A stretch of DNA of 40,168 bases from an uncultured Atopobiaceae bacterium (GTDB lineage Bacteria > Actinomycetota > Coriobacteriia > Coriobacteriales > Atopobiaceae), in NCBI GenBank assembly GCA_947625405.1, contig CANQOF010000016.1:1-40168 (forward strand), written 5' to 3'. The notes below the pieces were generated by a model. The model searched no databases. It saw only the letters and a program-made list of their open reading frames with translations, and was not told where the DNA came from. Every line of letters begins with the position of its first letter. The stretch's first letter is position 1. Below are positions 16,386 to 24,200 of this stretch, in pieces. A program made the position numbers and the translations under genes.

Positions 16386-17270
16386 GTGGCCACCAACACC
16401 GCCACAGACAAGTACGGCTACGTCGCGCACATGAACTGGCGCGCGTTCGTCGTGCCCTCGGGGATCGCCTGCCTCATCGCGAGCTTCTCCGCGGCGAGCT
16501 TCCTCATGCTCCTGCCGTCGATGGAAACCTCCGACGCGCAGGTGCTCGCCTCGGGGCTCGACAAGCTCGTGAGGGAGGAGAGCGATTCGGTTCTCGACTT
16601 GAACTTCGGCGACTCGCACATCCTCGCCTCGCTCGCCTTCGTGGCGTTCGTGGCGATCGGCCTCGTGATCCTCTCCTACGCGCGAAACGACCGCATCGCC
16701 TATATGGAGGCCTTTCCGCACATCAACCTCGCCTTCACGAGGGAAGAGGTCGCGCAATCCATCTCGGTGCGCAAGCGCTGCACGGCGATCGCGATCGTGA
16801 TCTACCTCCTCGCCGCGGGCGCGTTCACGCTCTTCAAACTCTTCGGCCTCTCGCACCTCGCCACGGGCTGCGCGTTTGCCCTCGGCGCGCTCGCCACGTG
16901 GGTGATCGTCCACGGCGGCATGCGGGCGAAGCGCGAGGACCTGTTCGCCTACAACTTCGAGGCCCTCAGGCACACGAGCTTCTACGAGCTCAACGCCGAG
17001 GCGAAGGCGAAGAATCGCGAGTGGATGCTCATGGCGAAGCGCCGCTCGATGCTCGCCCAGAGCGCGAACCGCGTGATCCTCACGGCGGGCGCCCTCGGCT
17101 CGCTCGCCCTCTATTCGCTGCCCTCGCTCGCGACGCCCTACTACTGGGTGTCCATCGCCGCGGCGTGCGGGATCGCGATGCTCAACACCCACGCCGCCAT
17201 GGAGAAGACGCGCCGCCTTTCCGTGATCGACGGCGACCTCTATCGCGTGGCGGATGCACCCGCGAAATAG
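16386..17270 (+). CDS. Multi-pass membrane protein of unknown function
   Basis: About 294 residues with six probable membrane helices: one pair near the N-terminus (about 22-42 and 79-97), a central pair (about 130-150 and 157-177) and a C-terminal pair (about 228-243 and 250-268). A charged cytoplasmic loop (about 178-225, rich in Lys/Arg and Glu) connects the last two pairs. No family motif is recognised. The GTG at 16386 preceded by GAGAG is preferred; an in-frame ATG at 16350 would add 12 basic residues. It is a single gene, divergent from the lipase-CorA pair. Confidence 0.7.
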   Translation: MATNTATDKYGYVAHMNWRAFVVPSGIACLIASFSAASFLMLLPSMETSDAQVLASGLDKLVREESDSVLDLNFGDSHILASLAFVAFVAIGLVILSYARNDRIAYMEAFPHINLAFTREEVAQSISVRKRCTAIAIVIYLLAAGAFTLFKLFGLSHLATGCAFALGALATWVIVHGGMRAKREDLFAYNFEALRHTSFYELNAEAKAKNREWMLMAKRRSMLAQSANRVILTAGALGSLALYSLPSLATPYYWVSIAAACGIAMLNTHAAMEKTRRLSVIDGDLYRVADAPAK

Positions 17271-17347
17271 CGGGTCGCAAGGCGCTTGCGTGAGGTAGTT
17301 GACGGCTTCGTCGCACGTTGCCGCACGATGCACGGCGGTGGCGCTTG

Positions 17348-17713
17348 TTAGAGCAGGGCGCTTTCCCAGTCCTTCTCGTTGAAGCCGAAGAGCGCGAAGC
17401 CGTCGCCCACCACGATCGGACGGCGCACCATCATGCCGTTCGACGCGAGGAGCGCGAAGGCATCGTCATCGCCCATGCCCGCGTCGAGCCGCTCCTTCAC
17501 GTTCTGCTTGCGGTAGAGCTGGCCCGAGGTGTTGAACATCTTGCGGATGGTGGCGCCGCTCTCCGCCTGCCACGCGCGGAGCTCGTCTTCGGTGGGGTTG
17601 TCCTCCTTGATGTTGCGCTCGGTGTAGGCCACATGGTGCCCATCCAGCCACTTGCGCGCCTTTGCGCAGGTGGAGCAGCCCTTAAAGCAAAGAAAGGTGA
17701 CCGTTTCGGGCAT
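17348..17713 (-). CDS. ArsC/Spx-family thioredoxin-fold protein
   Basis: 121 residues, the normal size for the ArsC/Spx/YffB family. The N-terminal FLCFKGCSTCAKARKWL carries the CxxC redox pair; the central 'TRKMFNTSG'-like segment TIRKMFNTSGQLYRK and the C-terminal MVRRPIVVGDG are family hallmarks (the Arg-Pro turn). Family members reduce arsenate by glutaredoxin or thioredoxin chemistry, or regulate RNA polymerase (Spx); the sequence does not decide between these. ATG at 17713 with GGGA upstream gives a start just before the first strand. A related 3' fragment lies at 13470-13566. Confidence 0.88.
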   Translation of the reverse strand: MPETVTFLCFKGCSTCAKARKWLDGHHVAYTERNIKEDNPTEDELRAWQAESGATIRKMFNTSGQLYRKQNVKERLDAGMGDDDAFALLASNGMMVRRPIVVGDGFALFGFNEKDWESALL

Positions 17714-17812
17714 GGGATTTCCCATCTCTTTCAGCGAATGGGCCTTCCAGTATGCACTCGCCGTCGAGCGAAAAGCTCCCCCTCCCTTTCTTCTCGCAAT
17801 CCCCTCATTTCT

Positions 17813-17925
17813 CAAGACAGTGGGGACGGACCTTTTGCCTTGCGCACAGCGCCCCTAGCAGCGAAAACGTAGAAGGACAGTGGGGACGGACCTTTTGTCT
17901 TGCGGATCCGTCCCCGCGGTCGTGC
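17813..17925. repeat. Decayed copy of the 147-bp REP-like element
   Basis: Units at 17813-17842 and 17873-17902 match the first two units of the intact element with the same 60-bp offset, and the spacer between them (GCGCCCCTAGCAGCGAAAAC) is conserved. The second inter-unit spacer is missing and the inverted third unit survives only as a truncated form (GATCCGTCCCCGCGGTCGTG, about 17906-17925). The frame that is open in the ecfA copy is interrupted here by TAG in AAAACGTAG. It lies between the arsC-like gene and the peptide precursor gene. Confidence 0.9.
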
Positions 17926-17933
17926 GTGCGTCC

Positions 17934-18326
17934 CTAGTCCTGGACGACCCCGCCGAACATGCATTGGACCACGCCCTTGCCCTCGGGGTTCTCCTGATGC
18001 CCGGCTTGACCGTAGATAAAGCAGCCGCAGCCCTTCACGGCGCCGATGATGACGCACATGCAACTGCCGCCGCCCGACACGGCCTCGAGCTCCACCTCGG
18101 AGAGCTCGCCCTCGGAGGCGCTGGCGTCACTCGCGAGGATGTCCTCCGTGCTGAGGTCGAGATCGTGCGCGACGGCGAAGGCGGCGACGGCCATGGCGAC
18201 GGCCTCGCGCGCCTCGGCCTCGGAGACGCCCGTCACATCCACCGAGTCCGTGACCTGTGCGAACTCCTCTTGAAGTGCGTCATCCGCGGAGACGGCTTCG
18301 TAGAACTTGGTGACTTTCGCATTCAT
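17934..18326 (-). CDS. Nif11-leader RiPP precursor peptide, Cys-rich core
   Basis: 130 residues. The first 84 or so form a Nif11-type leader: FYEAVSADDALQEEF (the family's 'xFlexvxxdpxLqexl' helix), then AVAHDLDLSTEDI and the leader end GELSEVELEAVSGG. Leader cleavage is expected after the Gly pair (85-86). The core (about 87-130) is Gly-rich and has five Cys (89, 91, 100, 102, 122) as two CxC pairs plus one, and only one Ser after the GG. This argues against a classical lanthipeptide. ATG at 18326 has AAGGG about nine bases upstream. No modifying enzyme, C39 peptidase or exporter lies next to it. The gene reads toward the arsC-like gene. Confidence 0.88.
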   Translation of the reverse strand: MNAKVTKFYEAVSADDALQEEFAQVTDSVDVTGVSEAEAREAVAMAVAAFAVAHDLDLSTEDILASDASASEGELSEVELEAVSGGGSCMCVIIGAVKGCGCFIYGQAGHQENPEGKGVVQCMFGGVVQD

Positions 18327-18541
18327 CGATTCATCCCTTCACGCGTGTGCCATCCGTTCGAGGGCACCTCCGTCCATTATTCCCGCCCGATCGCCCCCAC
18401 CACCCTCACAGCGGCGAGCACCCCCGAACCAGCCGCGAGATCGCGCTTTCGTGCTTTCCCACGCGTCTTTGGCGCTTGGTCACCAGCTTGAGGCAGTGGT
18501 TCTCGCGGGAAGTGCGAATCCGCCTCGTCCGTTTCGCGTCG

Positions 18542-18570
18542 TAATTGTCGTGGGAGCCGTGGCGTATGCT
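18542..18570 (+). promoter_or_regulatory. Putative promoter of the helicase gene (leaderless)
   Basis: TAATTG at 18542-18547 and TATGCT at 18565-18570 are 17 bp apart. The ATG at 18578 begins about seven bases after the -10 hexamer, at the expected transcription start, so the mRNA may be leaderless. The upstream block GTAATTGTYGTGGG is shared with the region before the gene at 30839, at the same distance from its -10-like hexamer. The -35 assignment is weak. Confidence 0.4.
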
Positions 18571-18577
18571 CATCGGT

Positions 18578-21175
18578 ATGGATGAATCACAGGAAAACTC
18601 GCAGGAAGAGCGCGACGCGTTCGCGTTTGGGTCGCTGGGGTACCGGCTGCCGTGGGCCGAGACCGGCGAGGGCGAGCTGCTCTCGGCCGATGAGGCGTTC
18701 GAGGCCTACCTCGAGTGGACGCTCGATCGCGGCTTCGAGCTCTGGCCCCACCAAGAGGACGCGCTCATGGACCTCGCGGCGGGTTCCTCGGTGATCCTCG
18801 GCACGCCCACGGGAAGCGGCAAGAGCCTCGTGGGCCTGGGGCTCGCCTTCCAGGCGATCGCCACCGGACGCACCTGCTGGTACACGGCCCCCATCAAGGC
18901 CCTCGTCTCGGAGAAGTTCTTCGACTTCACCGACGTCCTCGGCCGCGATAACGTGGGAATGCTCACGGGCGACGCCTCCATCAACCCCGGCGCGCCGGTC
19001 GTGTGTTGCACGGCCGAGGTGCTCGCGAACCTCGCGCTCCGCGAGGGCGAGGACTGCGGGGTCGACTGCGTGGTGATGGACGAGTTCCACTACTTCGGCG
19101 ACCCTGAGCGCGGCTGGGCCTGGCAGGTGCCCCTCATCGAGATGCCGCGCGCGCAGTTCCTGCTCATGAGCGCGACGCTCGGCGACGTGAGCGCGATCGC
19201 GGAGCGCCTCGCGGAGCGTGGCGGCCGCGAGGTGGATTGCGTCCTCGACGCGCCACGCCCGGTGCCGCTCGAGTACCACTACTCGCTCCAGCCACTGGAA
19301 AGCGCCGTGGAGCTCGCCCTCAAGCGAGGCGAGGGGCCGCTCTACATCGTGCACTTTTCGCAGGACGCGGCCCTCGCGAGCGCGCAGGCCCTCGCGAGCT
19401 ACGGCGTGGCGGGAAAGGAGCGCCGCGACGCCGTGCGCCACGCCATGAAGGGCACGCGCTTCACCACGCCCTTCGGAAAGACCCTCCAGCGCCTGCTCGC
19501 CGCGGGAGTGGGCGTGCACCACGCGGGGATGCTCCCGCGCTATCGCCTCCTCGTGGAGCGGCTCGCCCAGCAGGGCCTCCTCGAGGTCATCTGCGGCACC
19601 GACACGCTCGGCGTCGGCATCAACGTGCCCATCCACACGGTCCTCCTCACGGCGCTCGCGAAGTTCGACGGCACGCGCGTGCGCAGGCTCTCCGCGCGAG
19701 AGTTCCACCAGATCGCGGGGCGCGCTGGCAGGGCGGGCTTCGATACGGAAGGCGTGGTCATCGCACAGGCGCCCGAGCATGAGATCGAAAACGAACGCCA
19801 ACGCCAACGCGCCGCGGGAGATCCCAAGAAGGCGCGCAAGCTCAAGAGGAAGCAGCCCCCCAAGGGGTTCGTGGGCTGGAGCGAGAGGACCTTCGACGGT
19901 CTCGTGGAGAAGGCGCCGGAGACGCTACGCGCGCGCTTCGAGATCTCGCACGCCATGGTGCTCTCGCTCGTCGCGCGCGGGGGCGACGCGTGGGCCTCGA
20001 TCCTCGCGCTCGTCAATGGCGCGGAGATCCCCGACGAGGCCAAGGCGGAAAACATCGCTCGCGCGCGGGAGATCTTGAACACCCTCGTCGACACGCAAGT
20101 CGTGGTGGCGCGCTCGGGCGAGGCGGGCGAGGAGCGCTACGAGCTCACGATCGACTTGCCCGAGGATTTCGCCCTCGACCAGCCGCTTTCCCCTTTCTTC
20201 GTGGCCGCGCTCGACCTCCTCGAGCCGGAGAGCCCCGACTACGCGCTCGACGTGATCTCCCTCGCGGAGAGCGTCCTCGAGGACCCTCGCCAGATCCTTC
20301 GCGCGCAGGAGCGCAAAGCGCGGGACGCCGTGTGGGCGGAGCTTCGCGCCGAGGGCGTGGACGTGGAGGAGCGCAAGGAGCGCGTCGCCGAGGTGAGCTG
20401 GCCGAAGCCACTCGAAGAGCTCATCTCGAGCGCCTTCGAGGCCTACTGCGTGCGGGTGCCGTGGGCGCGCGACTACGCGCCGAGCCCGAAGAGCGTGCTC
20501 AGGGCCATGGTGGAGACCTCCGCGGGCTTCAAGGCCTACATCGGCGCGCTCGGCATCGCGCGAGCCGAGGGCATCCTCCTTCGCTACCTCTCCGACGCCT
20601 ACCACCTGCTCTCGCGCTCCATCCCCGAGGGCTATGTGGACGAGCGCCTCGCCGACGTGATCTCCTGGCTCGGCTACGTGGTGCACACGACCGACAGCTC
20701 GCTCGTGGACGCGTGGGAGGCCGCCGGCGGCGAGGAGGCGGCACCTCCCACCGCCGAGGACGCGGTCGTCTACGTCGATCGCCACGGCCTCGAGGTGCAG
20801 GTGCGAAACGCCCTCTTCGAGCACGTGCTCGCCGCCGCGCGCGAGGACGCGGAGGCGCTTGGCGCCATCGATGGCGAGTATCGGCTCGGCCAGGCGAGGT
20901 GGCGAGCGCTCCTCGACGCGTACTTCTCCGCGCACGAGGAGATCCGCACGGACGCCGACGCGCGCTCCACCGCGTATTTCTCGCTCGATGAAGCGCCCGA
21001 GCGCGAACGCCGCGAATGGCTCGCGCGCCAGATCCTCGCTGACGAGGCGGGCGACGGCGACTTCCAGATTTGGGCGACAATCGATCTCGATAAGACGCAG
21101 GAGGCGGGGGAGGTCATCTTCTCCTCGCTTGCCGCGGGTTTCATCGAAGACTTGCTCGAGGAGCAAGACGCATAG
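18578..21175 (+). CDS. SKI2-like DEAD/DEAH-box helicase (DUF3516 type)
   Basis: About 865 residues. Superfamily 2 motifs in order: Walker A TPTGSGKS, motif II DEFH, motif III SAT, and motif VI QIAGRAGRAG. The helicase core covers roughly the first 430 residues. A basic spacer (KKARKLKRKQPPKG) is followed by a long helical C-terminal region resembling the DUF3516 domain of actinobacterial Ski2/Mtr4-like proteins. Such proteins act on RNA or DNA duplexes in an ATP-dependent way; the substrate here is unknown. The start is ambiguous: ATG 18578 would fit a leaderless transcript, while ATG 18566 (four codons earlier) falls inside the -10-like hexamer. It is followed after 22 bp by a HAD phosphatase gene. 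Confidence 0.88.
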   Translation: MDESQENSQEERDAFAFGSLGYRLPWAETGEGELLSADEAFEAYLEWTLDRGFELWPHQEDALMDLAAGSSVILGTPTGSGKSLVGLGLAFQAIATGRTCWYTAPIKALVSEKFFDFTDVLGRDNVGMLTGDASINPGAPVVCCTAEVLANLALREGEDCGVDCVVMDEFHYFGDPERGWAWQVPLIEMPRAQFLLMSATLGDVSAIAERLAERGGREVDCVLDAPRPVPLEYHYSLQPLESAVELALKRGEGPLYIVHFSQDAALASAQALASYGVAGKERRDAVRHAMKGTRFTTPFGKTLQRLLAAGVGVHHAGMLPRYRLLVERLAQQGLLEVICGTDTLGVGINVPIHTVLLTALAKFDGTRVRRLSAREFHQIAGRAGRAGFDTEGVVIAQAPEHEIENERQRQRAAGDPKKARKLKRKQPPKGFVGWSERTFDGLVEKAPETLRARFEISHAMVLSLVARGGDAWASILALVNGAEIPDEAKAENIARAREILNTLVDTQVVVARSGEAGEERYELTIDLPEDFALDQPLSPFFVAALDLLEPESPDYALDVISLAESVLEDPRQILRAQERKARDAVWAELRAEGVDVEERKERVAEVSWPKPLEELISSAFEAYCVRVPWARDYAPSPKSVLRAMVETSAGFKAYIGALGIARAEGILLRYLSDAYHLLSRSIPEGYVDERLADVISWLGYVVHTTDSSLVDAWEAAGGEEAAPPTAEDAVVYVDRHGLEVQVRNALFEHVLAAAREDAEALGAIDGEYRLGQARWRALLDAYFSAHEEIRTDADARSTAYFSLDEAPERERREWLARQILADEAGDGDFQIWATIDLDKTQEAGEVIFSSLAAGFIEDLLEEQDA

Positions 21176-21197
21176 GCGCTTGGAGAAGGGAATGCGC

Positions 21198-22034
21198 ATG
21201 GGCAAGGTATGCTTCGTCGACGTGGATAACACCCTCACCGGCTCGGAGAACAAGATCCCCGCGAGCGCGCGCGAGGCCATTCGCGCGGCTCGGGCGCTCG
21301 GGCATCGCGTCTACCTCTGCACGGGGCGCTCGCGCGCCGAGATCTACTCCGAGATTTGGGAGATCGGCCTCGACGGCCTCATCGGCGCCAACGGCGGCTA
21401 CGTGGAGGATCACGAGAAGGAGATCTTCCACCAGTCGCTTTCCGCCGAGGTCGAGCGCGAGTGCGTCGACTGGCTCCATTCGCGAGGCCTTGAGTTCTAC
21501 CTCGAGGCCAACGACGGCCTCTTCGCGAGCGAGCACTTCGAGGAGCGCGGCGCCTCCGTCATCCGCGAGTACATGCGCCGCAAGGACAAGCCCGTGAACG
21601 AGCGCTACGGCATTCGCGAGGCCTTCCCCGAGATGATCTTCGGCGCCGGGCTCTACCGCGACGAGGTGAACAAGATCAGCTTCATCCTCGAGAGCTATCA
21701 GGACTATCTCGACGCGGTCGAGGCGTTTCCCCAGCTCAAGGTGGGCACGTGGGGCGGCTACGAGAACACGGCGCTCTTCGGCGACCTCGCGCTCGCGAAG
21801 ATCGACAAGGGGCTCTCGGTGCAAAAGCTCCTGAGCTACATCGGCGCCTCCCCCGAAGACACGATCGCCTTCGGAGACGCCATCGTGGATATCCCGATGT
21901 TTCAGGTCTGCGCCTTCTCCGTGGCCATGGGCAACGCCGATGACGAGACGAAGGCGGCCGCGGACTACGTGACGGGCGACGTGGACGAGGACGGCCTCGC
22001 GCAGGCCTTCGACTACTTGGGACTCACGAAGTAG
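21198..22034 (+). CDS. HAD-superfamily (Cof-type) phosphatase
   Basis: 278 residues. The motifs of a Cof/subfamily IIB HAD hydrolase are complete: the nucleophile pair in DVDNTLT, motif II TGRS, the Lys in IDKGLSVQKL, and the metal-binding FGDAIVDIPMF. Family members dephosphorylate small sugar or cofactor phosphates; the substrate cannot be deduced. The ATG at 21198 lies seven bases after GGAGAAGGG. An upstream in-frame ATG at 21192 is only one base from that site and is unlikely to be used. Cotranscription with the helicase is likely. Confidence 0.92.
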   Translation: MGKVCFVDVDNTLTGSENKIPASAREAIRAARALGHRVYLCTGRSRAEIYSEIWEIGLDGLIGANGGYVEDHEKEIFHQSLSAEVERECVDWLHSRGLEFYLEANDGLFASEHFEERGASVIREYMRRKDKPVNERYGIREAFPEMIFGAGLYRDEVNKISFILESYQDYLDAVEAFPQLKVGTWGGYENTALFGDLALAKIDKGLSVQKLLSYIGASPEDTIAFGDAIVDIPMFQVCAFSVAMGNADDETKAAADYVTGDVDEDGLAQAFDYLGLTK

Positions 22035-22190
22035 CACCTCGTTTGAGCCGCGTGCCTCGCGTGGCTTTGCAAGCGGGCCCCATCGGGCGGGGATAGCGGG
22101 ATTCCCGTTCGCCGTGTGCGCGTGCTGTGACGATCCCCGAGCTGGGTAGATACGCCACGGATACGCACCACCTCGCGAGAAGGGCTCGCT

Positions 22191-23018
22191 ATGACACGCA
22201 TCGGCTGCCACCTTTCCGACCACAACGGCTTCATGGGCATGGCCTACGAATCCTCGGGCCTCGGCGCGAACACGTTCCAATTCTTCACGCGCAATCCGCG
22301 CGGCGGGCGCGCGCGGACTTGGGATGAGGCGGACCTCGAGAAATTCGCCGCCTACCAGGCCGAACACGACATGAGCCCGATCGTGGCGTATGCGCCCTAC
22401 ACCGCCGACCCCGCCTCGAACGAGCTGCCGAAGGAGGACTTCGCGCGGCTCGTCTACGCCGAGGACCTCGCGCGCCTCGAGCAGCTTCCGGGCCAGCTCT
22501 ACGCCGCGCACCCCGGGAGCGCGATCAATGAGGATCGCGACGTGGCGATCGCGCACACCTGCGCCGCCCTGAACGAGGTGATCACGAAGGACCAAAGCAC
22601 GACGTTCCTCATCGTGAACCTCCCCGGCGCGGGAAGCGAGATCGGCGTCACCTTCGAGGAGATGGCGGCGCTGCTCGACGGCGTGAGGCTCGCGGACCAC
22701 GTGGGGCTCTGCCTCGACATCGTGGGGCTCTGGGGCGCCGGCTACGACGTCGTGGGCGATCTCGACGGCGTGCTCGCCGAGCTCGATCGGAAGGTGGGCC
22801 TCGAGCGCGTGAGGGCCGTGCACCTCGCCGACCCTCGCTACGAGCTCGGCACGCACCACACGCACCATCTGCCACTCGGCGAAGGGCGGATCGGCCTTCC
22901 CGGGCTCTCCGCGATCGCGAGGAAACTCCAGGACAAGGTCCTCATCCTCGAGACCCCGCACGACGACGTGGGCGCCTACGGCGAGGCCATGAAGGCCCTC
23001 AAGGCCGCCCTGGAGTAG
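22191..23018 (+). CDS. Endonuclease IV-like TIM-barrel protein lacking several metal ligands
   Basis: 275 residues, normal length for endonuclease IV (Nfo), which cuts DNA at abasic sites with three zinc ions. The fold is evident: GANTFQFFTRNPR, AAHPGSAIN, GLCLDIVGLWGAGYD, VHLADPR, ILETPHDD. Aligning its blocks to E. coli Nfo from memory, His109, Asp179, His216, His231 and Glu261 are kept (H107, D176, H211, H226, E254). His69, Glu145, His182 and Asp229 are replaced by Tyr67, Val142, Gly179 and Thr224. It is therefore unlikely to be a standard three-zinc AP endonuclease. It could bind fewer metals or act as a sugar isomerase-like enzyme. ATG 22191 follows GAGAAGGG. Confidence 0.85.
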   Translation: MTRIGCHLSDHNGFMGMAYESSGLGANTFQFFTRNPRGGRARTWDEADLEKFAAYQAEHDMSPIVAYAPYTADPASNELPKEDFARLVYAEDLARLEQLPGQLYAAHPGSAINEDRDVAIAHTCAALNEVITKDQSTTFLIVNLPGAGSEIGVTFEEMAALLDGVRLADHVGLCLDIVGLWGAGYDVVGDLDGVLAELDRKVGLERVRAVHLADPRYELGTHHTHHLPLGEGRIGLPGLSAIARKLQDKVLILETPHDDVGAYGEAMKALKAALE

Positions 23019-23023
23019 CTGGG

Positions 23024-23281
23024 CTAGTAATGCCCTTTTAGCTGGTAAATGTGAATGGCTTGGTTGTCGACAGAGTAGACGAGGCGATTCTTCTCGTCTA
23101 TTCGACGGCTCCACTTGCCCGCAAGTTCTCCGCGAAGGGCTTCAGGCTTGCCTATGCCCTCGTAGGGTGTCCTTTGAATGGACTTGATGAGTTCATAGAC
23201 CCGTTTGAGCTTTGCCTTATCCCTCGACTGCCATTCCTGAAGCTGGCTGAAGGAGTCCTCGGCAAACACGATGTCACGCAT
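23024..23281 (-). CDS. yoeB: YoeB/Txe-family ribosome-dependent mRNA interferase toxin
   Basis: 85 residues, the canonical length. Residues matching the YoeB active site are E47 (KPEAL), R66 (KNRLVYSV) and the C-terminal H84-Y85 (GHY), one position later than in E. coli. The RelE-fold strand SRRIDEKNRLVY is typical. The toxin cleaves mRNA in the ribosomal A site when freed from its antitoxin. Its start ATG at 23281 overlaps the antitoxin stop by eight bases (ATGCGTGA), a usual layout. Base composition is clearly lower in GC than neighbouring genes, which suggests acquisition. Confidence 0.94.
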   Translation of the reverse strand: MRDIVFAEDSFSQLQEWQSRDKAKLKRVYELIKSIQRTPYEGIGKPEALRGELAGKWSRRIDEKNRLVYSVDNQAIHIYQLKGHY

Positions 23282-23546
23282 CGAGGAGTTCCTCGAGTTG
23301 ATCCATCGTGATGACGACCGCGTGGCCCTCTTCTATCTGCTGCTCGGCCCGTTTAATGGCTCGCACATTTGGCTCGGAATAGAGGGGATCTGGTGACGCT
23401 TCGATGGCGAAGGGAATGCGCCGGTCCCTGAGCACCCTCTTGGTGTAGATCGAGTAGAACGTGGTGATGTTCATGCCCATCTGATCGAGCATCTCGTCGA
23501 GCGCGCGCTTCTCTTGATCCTCAATTCTGATGCTTACTGTCACCAT
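23274..23546 (-). CDS. RelB/DinJ-family antitoxin
   Basis: 90 residues from the ATG at 23546, which has GGGGTG eight bases upstream; an earlier in-frame ATG exists 11 codons before. The N-terminal VTVSIRIEDQEKRALDEML is the ribbon-helix-helix DNA-binding segment of RelB/DinJ antitoxins. The C-terminal EEGHAVVITMDQLEELLD resembles toxin-wrapping helices. RelB-type antitoxins more often pair with RelE or YafQ; pairing with a YoeB-type toxin is seen in many genomes. It should repress its own promoter together with the toxin. Confidence 0.92.
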   Translation of the reverse strand: MVTVSIRIEDQEKRALDEMLDQMGMNITTFYSIYTKRVLRDRRIPFAIEASPDPLYSEPNVRAIKRAEQQIEEGHAVVITMDQLEELLDA

Positions 23547-23568
23547 ATTGATGCACCCCATTGCATTC

Positions 23569-23599
23569 AAAGTATTCAAGAAACATATTGCAACAATAT
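23569..23599 (-). promoter_or_regulatory. Putative promoter/operator of the toxin-antitoxin operon
   Basis: On the minus strand TTGTTG (23596-23591) and TACTTT (23574-23569) are 16 bp apart. The inverted repeat ATATTG-CAA-CAATAT (23585-23599) covers the -35 element, where a ribbon-helix-helix repressor would block polymerase. The surrounding DNA is the most AT-rich in the window. Confidence 0.5.
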
Positions 23600-23672
23600 A
23601 CCCGCTATCTCATATGATCACTGCGACGTTCTACACTGGGCTTGTGTTCGGTCTCGTGATGGAAGGTGTGCT

Positions 23673-24200
23673 ATGGACTTCATGGAACTCGCTCGCGCTC
23701 GCTATTCCTGCCGCAAGTACGCGGAACGGCCCGTGGATGACGACGTGCTCACGAAGGTGCTCGAGGCGGGGCGCCTTGCGCCGACCGCGAAGAACAACCA
23801 GCCCCAGCGCGTGGTCGTCGTGCAATCCGAGGAGGCCCGCGCGCGCCTCAAGGAGGCCACCCCGATGGGCCGAAACGCCCCCGTCGTGCTCGCCGTGGGC
23901 TACGCCAAGAGCGAGGCGTCCGTCATCTCCATGGACACCTTCTACGACGGCGCCTACTGCGCGGGCACCCAAGACGCCTCCATCGTGGCCACGACGATGA
24001 TGTACGAGGCGGCTGAGCTCGGGCTCGGATCGCTCTGGATCCGCGGCTACGACACGGGGAAGGTGCGCGAGGCGCTCGACCTCTCCGACGACTTCGAGCT
24101 CGTGATGCTCCTCGCGCTCGGCTGGCCGGCCGAGGGCGACGCGCCCTCGCCGATGCACGAGAGCCGAAAGCCCCTCGACGACACGGTGATGTACGTCTAG
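23673..24200 (+). CDS. Nitroreductase-family FMN oxidoreductase
   Basis: 175 residues. The N-terminal ARYSCRKYAERPV (the S-R-Y FMN phosphate motif), the LAPTAKNNQPQRVVVV block and the C-terminal LGLGSLWIRGYD are standard for small nitroreductases, which form FMN-bound homodimers and reduce nitro groups, quinones or flavins with NAD(P)H. The physiological substrate is not evident. ATG 23673 has GGAAGG six bases upstream. It is a single gene, ending four bases past the stop of the convergent P-type ATPase gene (a tail-to-tail overlap). Confidence 0.92.
   Translation: MDFMELARARYSCRKYAERPVDDDVLTKVLEAGRLAPTAKNNQPQRVVVVQSEEARARLKEATPMGRNAPVVLAVGYAKSEASVISMDTFYDGAYCAGTQDASIVATTMMYEAAELGLGSLWIRGYDTGKVREALDLSDDFELVMLLALGWPAEGDAPSPMHESRKPLDDTVMYV

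Noticed and set aside
23673-24200. Nitroreductase as a tailoring dehydrogenase for the Nif11 peptide
   Set aside because: It is more than 5 kb away, beyond several unrelated genes, and belongs to the common small nitroreductase type rather than the azoline-oxidase type.
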